Below are positions 46,001 to 55,093 of a stretch of DNA of 64,000 bases, piece after piece; within the stretch, counting starts at the first letter, position 1, and each line of letters opens with the position of its first letter. The notes below the pieces were generated by a model. The model worked only from the letters and a program-made list of their open reading frames with translations. It had not been told where the DNA came from and did not search any database. A program made the position numbers and the translations under genes. The stretch is taken from positions 9,271,984 to 9,335,983 of the forward strand of contig NC_092564.1 in assembly GCF_037975245.1 (NCBI RefSeq). Reading direction: 5' to 3'. This DNA comes from Apostichopus japonicus. Its lineage: Eukaryota; Echinodermata; Holothuroidea; Aspidochirotida; Stichopodidae.

Positions 46001-48794
46001 ATTATTTATGTATCAATAGTTGAATTTCACCAAATGGACAGAGATTTATGATACTGAATTTGGAAACGTACCGCAGAGAAATGGAGGACATGTATTCGAG
46101 TTAACTTTTGCAATTGTATCAACAATGTGCTATGAAATTTGAATACAGTTCTGTAGTAACTATTCTGACACAAATGTATTCGACAATTCATGTTGTTAGA
46201 CTATACTTGAGAGGGATACAACTATACAAGATATTATAATTCGGTCCAAAAGCGGACCTTACATAGCCGTGAACTGATATTTTATCCGAATACTTCTTGC
46301 AATTGTTGTTCACCCGTTCTGGTAGCTCCCTTCAGCATCATTAGCAACCTTACGTAAAGGGGCTGAAGGGGTGGGAATGAATGTGGCATTGGCGGGAAAT
46401 GGCACAGTGGCGGAATTTTCTACATTAAGTCTGGGATATTATTAAGACCGCTCCTCCGAGGGACAAACACCTTTAAACTTTAGAATCTGGCTGCTCCCTC
46501 CCAACCCCGCACCTTTGAAATTCTTTTCAGGACACTAGTGACAACTTAATCTGTTGAAAGCGTACTATGTGTTAAGTACGGATGAATGTTGCACTTGGTG
46601 GGGAAAAAAGGTTGAAAAAATGGGAATCTTCCCCTTGCCAACATGTTCGATTGTTGAATGTCATAACTGAAATCAATTTGATCAAGAATAGCAAACATAA
46701 ATCTGAATTCAGGTAGGCTTTTTGATGTGTCATATTGTAGGTTCATGTAATGAAATGCATTTTTCTTCTAAATTGTTGCTTTATATTGCTTACTATTCTA
46801 AAGTGAAGACTTTAGTGAGTTAGTCCCAGTATATCGAAAAGGAAAATTATTTATGGAAGTGATTTCCAAAATGATTTTCGGCATTTGTCAGCAAAGCATT
46901 ATTTCGGTAAAAAAGGTATGGCAAACTGCAGGTTAATTATGTAAATTCTCTATTATTTTTATCTTCGGTGTTTTTCATGTGTGATATCATCTTCTTGATC
47001 AAATTTCAGCTGAAGTTTGTATTTCAATGTTGAGTATACATTCAATAACGTTGGATAAAGTTAGGCCATGTCTCGCATAAGACATACACTAGTAGTCTAG
47101 GCTTTTTTACATTCACAGTATAAAGGTCGTTTTCCATTTTCATCTGCCAACAGACAATGTCGCACCCACCATAACTTGTGTGAACCCCGATGTTAAATAC
47201 GTCTCCTCATCAATCCCTTATGAGGCCTTCGTCGACTGGGCGCAACCGACATGCGTCGACAACAGCGAAGGCCAGACTGTCATTTCCTGTGATGAAGAGC
47301 CCGGAAATAGGCCAATCGGCACGTATAATGTAGTATGCACGTGTACAGATGAATCAGGAAACTCTGCGACGTGCGACATAACAGCAGTGGTAGATGGTAA
47401 GTAATTTTTTTCGCAGCGCAGTAACACCTTATTATCACAGTACGGTTAAATTGTAAGAACATATCTTATAGATAAGGCAGGAACTTGAAAAAGAACACCT
47501 TTCCTACGGATAATGACTTCACAAAAGAAATATATTTCCTATGGATATTTCCTAGCGGGATTGTGGTCAATTGGGTTCGCGGGTGAGCTCACAAAAATGA
47601 ATTGTGAATTTATAAAATTGTTAACAATCAAATTGCAGTCATGGTGAGCCTAATAAAATAAGAGACATCCCCGATCCTTATCCATTGTTTAAGTCACGTA
47701 TATGTGTAAATCAACAAGAAATACTCATACATTAGGACTCAGAAGTCCGGATGAGAGAAACAGAAATTTGAAGAAGTAAGAATTCGATTCAGTCAGAATT
47801 ACATGTAAAACAAATAGAGAATATGTTATGTGCCCAGAGTTGTAATGATTCACTTGATTCTCGGGTCGAGTCACAACCAGTGATGTTCCCAACTTGAATC
47901 GCTGTACAGTATCTTTGAAGAAATATGTCGCAAATCTTTTTTGAGTCTGATCTTGGATTATCAATTCGTCGGGTTATGACTTAGTCTGAACACTGGGAGC
48001 ATAGAACTCGATGGCAACCTCGGGGAGGAAACATACTAAGATGCAAGAAGAATCAGACAATGACTTCATGTGCCGGAAAAGTAGCCTTGAGCATCATCAA
48101 AATTATAAATATATATATGTTTTCATGAAACGGTTCGAAATGGTCATTTCCCATTAAAGAGAAAGAAGCATGAAATATTTTAATTTTTCAACGTTTATTT
48201 CATAATTAAATGATTTCATTGACGGATGTAGTATTCAAAAGGTTGCTGCTAGATTGCCAAATATGTCATAAGCAACATCACAAAAATGTAAGAGGAGCAC
48301 AAAGACAAGCTAAGAGATGGGAACTGTGTCATTCTTTATTTATTGTTACATGAATATGATATATGATGTGATAATTGCAGAGCATATGCTGTCGTTTGCT
48401 GCAAAGGTAGAGAATGTTGTGAGCTCTCTGTCCCGAGATGTTAATACAAAACTGGGATTCGATTATTCAATGTTAGTGTGAGGCTGCTACCGGCAGTGGA
48501 ATTTTTGTTCATCTTTATATATGCGCAACTCTATGCTTTCTGTTCCTATACAAGATCTTTATGTTGCGATATTTTCTTCAACCAGGTCAACCAATTTTTG
48601 ATTGCGAACAGGAGGGAGAACCTACTTTCCAGGTCAACACCGACGATCCAAATGATCCTGTGGATGTTTGCTTCAAACTCAGGCTTCCAGAAGTGGGATC
48701 CTATCAAATCACCGCCAGTGCCAACCCAATCGATGGTACCCCAGGGGAGGAATTGTACTGCGATTATTCATTTGACGTTGAAAATGATGTTTGA
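38135..48794 (+). CDS. Secreted multi-HYR (hyalin repeat) domain protein, 11 exons
   Basis: Proposed join: 38135-38189, 39478-39684, 41055-41297, 41834-42082, 42593-42841, 43352-43600, 44108-44356, 44868-45116, 45628-45873, 47154-47396, 48586-48794. The exons sum to 2448 nt (815 residues plus stop). All introns are GT-AG and phase 1, so every internal exon is a multiple of three. Order: signal peptide (1-19), cysteine-rich EGF-like module (19-87), eight HYR domains (88-746) and a divergent three-cysteine end module (747-815). There is no transmembrane segment or lipid-anchor signal, so it should be secreted. HYR domains are Ig-like beta-sandwich modules of extracellular adhesion proteins such as echinoderm hyalin; an adhesive or matrix role is inferred. 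The model is mine, without transcript support; extra small exons in introns 1 and 2 are possible. I do not recognise a named orthologue. Confidence 0.8.
39478..39684 (+). CDS. HYR gene exon 2: cysteine-rich EGF-like module
   Basis: Acceptor CCCAATAG and donor G|GTAAGT, both phase 1, 207 nt. The peptide contains SCDGDLVINGCKRFAEQTGN, KTCQNPDGDPEYEFDC, LAVCVCPEGFKRL and NECTDQC: eight cysteines with a C-x-C-P-x-G-F core, as in EGF-like or related small disulfide modules. The exact fold is not assigned. Confidence 0.75.
39950..40140. repeat. (ATT)n microsatellite in intron 2
   Basis: Long imperfect ATT/TTA trinucleotide array with ATC and AGT patches, lying inside the second intron of the HYR gene. 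Confidence 0.9.
41055..41297 (+). CDS. HYR gene exon 3: HYR domain 1 (divergent)
   Basis: Acceptor TTAATTGCAG, donor G|GTAAGG, 243 nt, phase 1-1. It shows LTCPD, LTCTDDSND, VSCWCTDKYDN and DCSFTVEV, which fit the HYR pattern C-P ... C-T-D ... C-x-C-T-D ... C-x-F-T-V. It differs markedly from the array copies and lies just outside the duplicated block. Confidence 0.8.
41834..42082 (+). CDS. HYR gene exon 4: array HYR domain 2
   Basis: First array copy, 249 nt, acceptor TTATGTGCAG, donor G|GTAGGT. It begins DETPPVAECPASM and carries TCSCTDAAGLEDSCKFTVTV. Open frames that extend upstream to an ATG at 41803 include intron sequence. Confidence 0.85.
42593..42841 (+). CDS. HYR gene exon 5: array HYR domain 3
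   Basis: 249-nt copy with DETPPDAVCPASM and AAIPPLC variants, acceptor TTATGTACAG, donor G|GTAGGT. It shares its variants with exon 7 more than with exon 4 or 6. Confidence 0.85.
43352..43600 (+). CDS. HYR gene exon 6: array HYR domain 4
   Basis: 249-nt copy with VAECPASM as in exon 4, plus the private variants SPSC and GDTQEV. Same splice sites as its neighbours. Confidence 0.85.
44108..44356 (+). CDS. HYR gene exon 7: array HYR domain 5
   Basis: 249-nt copy with DAVCPASM and AAIPPLC as in exon 5; the third-quarter motif changes from AAGLED to AADLED. Confidence 0.85.
44868..45116 (+). CDS. HYR gene exon 8: array HYR domain 6
   Basis: 249-nt copy with DAVCPDSM, PPTDN, EEPPRC and AADLED. 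It is closest to exon 9 at the DSM and TxN positions. Confidence 0.85.
45628..45873 (+). CDS. HYR gene exon 9: array HYR domain 7
   Basis: 246-nt copy, one codon shorter than the others (GDTEV against GDAKEV) and still phase 1-1. Its donor is G|GTTGGT, weaker than the GTAGGT of the other copies. It is the most diverged exon of the array (GSEFS, VTVTG). Confidence 0.8.
45874..47153 (+). other. Intron 9 of the HYR gene
   Basis: The first 410 bp are the trailing copy of the array unit; after about 46285 the sequence is unique and no further HYR exon was found. Confidence 0.6.
47154..47396 (+). CDS. HYR gene exon 10: HYR domain 8 (divergent)
   Basis: Acceptor CATCTGCCAACAG, donor G|GTAAGT, 243 nt, phase 1-1. 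It shows ITCVNPD, PTCVDNSEG, VVCTCTDESGNSATCDI, keeping the six-cysteine pattern. It lies outside the tandem array. Confidence 0.85.
48586..48794 (+). CDS. HYR gene exon 11: terminal module and stop
   Basis: Acceptor TTCTTCAACCAG in phase 1; 209 nt ending in TGA. The peptide has three cysteines and ends LYCDYSFDVENDV, resembling the last strands of an HYR-type sandwich but too divergent to call one. No transmembrane helix follows. Confidence 0.75.
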
Positions 48795-48804
48795 TGATGG
48801 TGAT

Positions 48805-48823
48805 AATAAAAATTCAAAATAAA
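48805..48823 (+). terminator. Poly(A) signals of the HYR gene
   Basis: Two AATAAA hexamers (48805-48810 and 48818-48823) lie 11-24 bp after the TGA, implying a very short 3' UTR. Confidence 0.6.
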
Positions 48824-48824
48824 A

Positions 48825-51800
48825 CCAAGACGTACGGTGATTATTACTATTATTATTATTATTACTACTACAAAATTGTTGGTAATTTTCAATATTTGAT
48901 GTCAAATCCACATCAATGTGTTCATCAAATGGTGTTACTTTTTACGTAAAAGTTTCACCTTTTTGAGACAAAAGATAATCGAAATAGGACGCGCCGGTAT
49001 GAGGTATATATATATATATGAAACAAAAAATAAAAAGGATAATTCGATTACCTGCCACTAACAGCGTAAAAAACACCAACAAGCAACTCCGAAGATAAAG
49101 CAAGTAAATTTAGACCATTAAAGGATTCAATTAAACTAGCATTCATAGTAAAGCGACTTCACTTCTAGACTTATTTCCACATTCTATTATTTCCTCATTC
49201 TTAATCATAACGGGTGGATATCGCCATATTTTCAACATATTATAAACAACACATAGCATTAAAGGGCAGAATAAAGTCTGAACAAGCCGTAGTATATGAA
49301 AAAAACGACCAGAGTGCTATAGCAAATCAATAGCTATTCTAGATTTCCAGATACTCATTGACAGGTTTAACGTATACGAAATTTTTGGAACGCTCCTTTA
49401 GCAAAACTTATTAGGGTTGCACCGGATTCAGTATATAAAATCCACTCTGATACTGGATTTGCCGGATTCTGCAAACCACCCCAAAAACGACTTGAATTCG
49501 GCTAGATTTTGGAAATTAACATTATCGAACAGTTTCTGTAGGAAAAAGAGGAGAGCGGCGGGGATATTCTGAATGAAAAAGTCTTAATAGTTTCTTCGTT
49601 CTTATTATATCAGCTAGTGGGTGATGTATAGCAAACAGGCCTACCTTTTGAAGAAAGTAGATTTTGCAACAACCATTGTTTAAACCCTAAGCATTGTTTA
49701 TTTCTACAGTGTAAAACCTACACTGGTACTAGCAGGCATTCTAGGGCATATCCACCAACAAGACATTTCGGGGACAATCTGATAATATAGTATGGGGCGC
49801 AACTGCCTTTTTTGTTGTAGGGGGGGGGGGGCTTAGATGTTATGTCGTCCAGGCGGAGAGGTCCCCTCTCATTTCAGAAAGAATGGTAAGATGGAGAGTG
49901 CCAAGATGTTAATGGTGCTAGATGTTTGTAACTTTTGAAAAAAAATGTTGAATAAGTTACTACTGTATAGAATGAACAGCTGTTACATAGTTTATATTGA
50001 TGTATTGTGCACTAAGATTGTTGTTGTTGTAATATCCTGTCTTTGTCTGTCTTAGCCCTGCACCAATCACCTGAATTTGAATAGTTCCCGTTTGATTTTA
50101 AAGGCATTGAAGACTCGCCCCAAACCGCGTGCCGCGCTCTGAACAAGTTTACTTTCCGTTGCTTGCAAATGACGTTTTCTTCTTGTCGCTACAAAATGCA
50201 GACAGTAATGAAACGTGATACCATGTTATCTTTTATATAGTACCGAGATGTCCACGCTGATATGTACACTGTGTTGTGGGTATTGACCGTAGCTGTTTGT
50301 ATTGACTGTACACTATAGTGTCTACTTACCGACGGTAGCAAGCTGTGTGTGTATTTTCTGGGATCGATGGGGGTGTCTAACACTTTTGTTACACCTCATT
50401 CGAAACTAGGTCAGATTACTGGCATGAGACGTTTCTTTGTGCGCGAGTCTTCACAGCCTTTAAGTATACGTGGGCGCCTCCGGTACAAGAAGCCATAATT
50501 GTAGAGTATCACAGCTGGAACTTTATATCAGAAATAGAAAATATATAAAGTGGGTGTCCCCAGTCCGGGACAGCTGACAATAACAACTTTTGTTGAGGCT
50601 AAATCCAGCATTTCTTTAAAAGAATTCAAATGTATCTCATTGTTTAATTGCTCATTTTGTACGACAAGTGGATTAAACTTTCCTTAACATTATGAATATT
50701 TAAGTTGGCAATAAGGTGGTATAACCCTGTTGAATATGCATTTTTGGAAGTATATAATGCTGAAGTTTGTACTAAGTGGAATAACATCATTTGATCACAA
50801 CAACACTGGGCTTGTGGAAAACAAAACATCTTTCAATTCCCAACGCAACTTTAAACTTAATGATGACGTTGGCTCCTCAGTACATACATAAATCTTTATG
50901 TTAATTCATTGTTGTATACATCCTGATAACTCAACCAAAACATGTTTTTTTTTTCTCCACCAAGATCAGATACCTGGGATGCAATATTTGTAATGGATTG
51001 CAAGCAATTGCTGTTACATGTTCTTTTCGGTCATAACAGTCTTGTTTGCCTATTAAGATTGTCATCCGCGAAACTGACCCCATAGTCTGTATGTTAGACT
51101 AATAAGTCAATATAGCCATGTAAAGGTCAAATTCTCAAAAGTTAAAAAGTGGTACACAATCATGGCAACCTGCTAGTGTTCTTTGCAGAGGTGAGCAAAC
51201 ATATCAATATTAATTGTTCGCCCAAAGTCATTCTTTAACATTGCATCACTGTGAATGTGCACAATTATATAACACATATATAGGGAAAATATCAGGATTA
51301 GATGTCATGTTGTTCGATGAAGATTAACTATTCACTTAAAACGTCTCAATATGAACTCGAAGGACTATTGTCTTTGACGATAACATCACATTTCACCTAC
51401 CTTTACCTTAAATTTCTGATGTCTTCCAATTCCTCTTATATTTCACAGAAAAGCGAAATGATGTGGAGAAACTGGAGACAGAAGCTTGTCGAGACGCGCT
51501 TTGTTTATATATTACGTAATAACCTCACAAGTATACAACGCAATGCACACTACTAGCACTATTTGCATAATCTATTAAAACAAGTAATAATTATCAATCT
51601 AAGTTTCAGTTTACAAAACTGAGTGTATTAGTCAAGTAATTCTTCATGTAGAGATCACCAATAAGAATAGCTAAAATATTTCTTTAAAAAAGCCATGCAA
51701 CGATATCAACAACATGAGGTAAGGTAATTGCATAAGTTAAATGAATTAAATTCTAAATTTAATTGAAGGGTCGCTTTTAGTCGAGTGATAGCATTAATAG

Positions 51801-52215
51801 CTCGTACTTGCATCACTCTAATGATAGATATGTCTCTGAACGGCTCTCATAGAGGGCGTTCAGTAACAAATGCTTCTTATTTATCTTTCATTGCATTGAT
51901 TACATGATTCGTGTTGTTTTAAGACAAAGTCGTAAATTAATGTTGATGCCTCAGAAATATACTCCCAAAATCAAAGTTAAACTCAAACTTCAACTTCTTC
52001 AATATATTTGCACCGATAGCTTGATTATAGATTACCCTCCCTTCAATTGAATCTTATATGGTGTAATTGTATGTAACAATTGGCTGTAGGTATTTGGCGG
52101 TGGATTTCTTTGAGCTGCTAGCTTCAATAACATTTAAGCAATAAAGATGAAGATTATTATACAGTAAAGTGTCTTCATATATTTATTCAGAAATGTGTAC
52201 ATTGTGTGACATTGT
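48825..52215. other. No gene seen
   Basis: AT-rich DNA with an (ATT)n patch at 48841-48872, a TA patch near 49004-49018 and a poly-G tract at about 49820-49831. The reading frames are short and unconvincing. Confidence 0.5.
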
Positions 52216-52290
52216 TGTGGTCAAGTAGTTAAGGCACTTGTCTCGCAAGCTTTAAGTTCTGTCTGGTCGAATAATTGCGATGTGTTCTCA
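52216..52290 (+). mobile_element. Degenerate tRNA-like SINE head
   Basis: TGGTCAAGTAGTTAAGG resembles an A box and D loop; CTTG/CAAG can pair as an anticodon stem, and TGGTCGAATAATT resembles a B box that has lost a base. Probably an old tRNA-derived SINE relic; chance similarity is possible. Confidence 0.35.
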
Positions 52291-53900
52291 GGTGGAAACG
52301 TGGACTTTTTCTTTCTTCAAAATTCAAAAGTATATGTGTTAGCACCACCTTGTGTACAGACCTAGTTGTATACAAACCTAATTTATCACCAAAATATGCG
52401 CCAGAATGCACTATTTGACGTTTTAAAGTTTTGGGGGCCATCTCCAACCCCCCCCCCTCCCACCCCCCTCAATGCGGTCACATTCAACCAACCCACTGAC
52501 ACAACAACTTTTATTCGCAATATCCGCCTATGGCTCGTCCATAACGGTTCATGCCCCATAACCATATGTCAGTCGGAACAGAATATCGAAATCCTGTGCA
52601 CATCACCTTCGATACAAAATAATCATGGTTTACATCCGGAGCCATTTGTCTTTTACTGATGTGTAGATGCATCGTAACCATTTCTGCGAACTCTTTGAAA
52701 TCTTAAAAATTTCAATTGGGTTTTAACGTTGCTTCTGATGATCGTTAGTAGTACCAAATACAAGCATCAAAATGTGTGTCTAACTCCGCACAAATCGGCA
52801 AAACAATCACGAATGCCATCATTCGAACACCATTCGAACACCACATGTGAAATGTGATGTCTTTCCATCGAGTTTTTTGTTTTGTGATGAGCTAATTAAT
52901 TCAGCGACTATACTAGTTATTGATTAGCCTCCGTTGTGCAATAAGTCATTTCTAACGAAATGAAAGTTATACAGCAATATAAAGCCTTGAATGTCTGCAA
53001 TGGGTTCTTTTTAGCCCTATGTAACTTATCAACATTAATGTTATGCCCGTATAGTCATCCTTCAAATGTCATCATATTGAGTCCTCTAACTTGCCATGAG
53101 TCCTTTATCGTATTTGCGTTCTCTGTGAACTTTTATGTTTGTACTCGTATAATCTCCGAACTTTTACTGGGTCTCGTTCTCGCACTAGGGTACATTTTGG
53201 TTTGGGAAATATAGCACAGATACAGATATAAGTTTTGAGCTCCCCTAATCGAACCTTAAAGTCTTCCGCCGTACGCATATCAAGGGAAATTCTACGTGTA
53301 GCCTACTCGTACTTATGCTGTTGTACTACAAGTCAAGTTATACTTTCTCCCTCTCATTCTGAGTAAGCTCAAATTTGCTTACAATTTTCCAAAGTACTTC
53401 TCTGAAGGGTTTGATGCACACATTAACTTATTCCCTAACATTGGGGAACGAAGGCCACTGGCAATGCTGTTCTTGAGAAACGGCGAGCGCTTTCAATTAC
53501 TATTTATATATCAGTTTTCTGTTTACATTATAATCGCATTGAAATTCCCCATAAAAAGCGAGGAGGGCCCACTGGTTTCTCTCTTCAAAGTTAAATTACT
53601 AAGGCAGGCTCTACGTCTTACAGCCTCAGTGATAATAGCTGTTTCCAACCAGACAGCCTGCTTTTGGAGCCCCAAATTTTCCGCATATTATCAAAGATTG
53701 TGTATCCTCACACACAAACCCCCTGCCATTAGACCAGGCTACGAATAAGCTAATGATCTTGTTCTGCTTTGTAAATTTGCTATCAAAGATTGTATATCTG
53801 GCTTCATTGACACTTTTACCCTTTATGATATAAAGCAATGCCACATATTCCTCAAGATCTGATGTGCGAGAGTTGCATTAGATAAGAACACAATTACATA
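52291..53900. other. No gene seen
   Basis: A poly-C tract lies at about 52448-52474. The longest frame (53464-53748) has no recognisable domain, though it may be decayed upstream sequence of the pseudogene at 53.9 kb. Confidence 0.4.
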
Positions 53901-53904
53901 TCGC

Positions 53905-54347
53905 AAGGTCTTCAGAATGAGCGACATTGACCTAACACCAGCACAGAATACATCATCAATTATTGGCTTTCACGCCTGCACATGCAACGACTTCAACTCT
54001 TCCTTCTTTTGAAAAGGAAACAAACCTGTTGGAAGCTGCTGGAATGTAAGCCCAAATTCCTCGATACTTTCTCCAATCTTTGGGTATCTTCTGCTGAAGA
54101 ATATGTGGCATAATCATCATGACAGCAGACTCTTAAGCTACACATTCTTAGATCAAACTTGATTGCTAGAGAATGGCGCTCAGCGATCGTAAGTAGTTAT
54201 GAAGCTGGAAACATTGTTGACAATGGATGTACAGAATCACTAGAGCTGAGATGGCCCGAGAAGGTTATGCCTGACGATGTGCAAGAACTGTTTCAAGATA
54301 ATGAAGACTTTCTAGGCGACAGTGATGATAGCGATTCCGAAGATTAA
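53905..54347 (+). pseudogene. Broken C-terminal part of a dispersed invertebrate protein family
   Basis: Following the plus strand across frame shifts gives IDLTPAQNTSSIIGFHACTC and NDFNSSF, then a cysteine/tryptophan stretch, stops, and finally LHILRSNLIAREWRSAIVSS. That last frame continues through SLELRWPEKVMPDDVQELFQ to an acidic tail and stop at 54347. The sequence G-F-H-A-x-T ... S-S-F followed by HxLRxNxxARxWR and an acidic end recalls a repetitive, transposon-associated family of uncharacterised proteins common in cnidarian, mollusc and echinoderm genomes; this is recollection, not a search. The last 63 codons are intact, but the frames before them are broken. Function unknown. Confidence 0.5.
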
Positions 54348-54749
54348 GTAAGCATAATTATTATGTACTTCAAAGCAAACAGACTTTTAAATTTGTCCCA
54401 AGTAAGAGTATTTGTATCCTATTTAAACTAACGCTTTTGTACACAACCCAATGTAAAAATTGAAAACATTTCTGTGACGTCATCAAAAATTGGTACGTAA
54501 CTCACCCTACAGGGGTCCTATATAGACAAATGTGGTGTCAAAATGTGCGCAAGACGTGGGCATAAAGTCATGAAAGAATCTAGTTCATATCCCTAACGGT
54601 TCAAAATCCGTGCCCAAAAAATGTCATAATGCTCCCCCTCCAGTGTTGTGAGAGTGAAATAGGGGGTCCTTTAGAGACCCCCTAATTCACCCCACCACCA
54701 TTGTATTACCACATCCAATATATAAGGCTTAATTAACTAACTGGGTTTA
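54348..54749. other. No gene seen
   Basis: Non-coding; contains a short hairpin around GGGGGTCC...GACCCCC at about 54660-54684. Confidence 0.45.
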
Positions 54750-55093
54750 AATTTTGAGGTTAATAAAAAAAAATTATCTTTTTGTGTGTAAATGTAACTT
54801 ATGGTATATTTTCCTTAAAAAATGGACCCCCTTCCCCATCCAAAAAAAAAACCTTTTCGGGGGTGCGTTCAGGATTTGGGCTTTTAATCCAAGATATTCT
54901 TATTCCTTATGAAATTATGTTCTAGAAAAACCACATTTTATCCTATTTGTGTGTAAATGTAACCTCTGGTATTTTTTCCTTAAAAATGGACCCCCTGCCC
55001 CTAGAAAGAACCCCCTTTTCGGGGGTGCGTTCAGGATTTTGGCTTTTCACCCAAGATATACTTATTCCCTATTCTAGAAAAACCACATGAGAT
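54750..55093. repeat. Tandem duplication, about 170-bp unit, two copies
   Basis: Both copies carry TTTGTGTGTAAATGTAAC, a run of C after AAAATGGACC, and TTTTCGGGGGTGCGTTCAGG, ending in TCTAGAAAAACCACAT. Differences are mainly in homopolymer length. Confidence 0.9.

Larger units (their letters stand above)
41520..46285 (+). repeat. Tandem array of about 757-bp exon-plus-intron units
   Basis: Six HYR exons repeat with starts 759, 759, 756, 760 and 760 bp apart. The introns repeat as well as the exons, for example GGTCCAAAAGCGGACCT and the TACTTGAGAGGGATACAACT stretch before each exon. Partial unit sequence extends before the first and after the last exon. High intron identity means the duplications are recent or homogenised. 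Confidence 0.95.
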
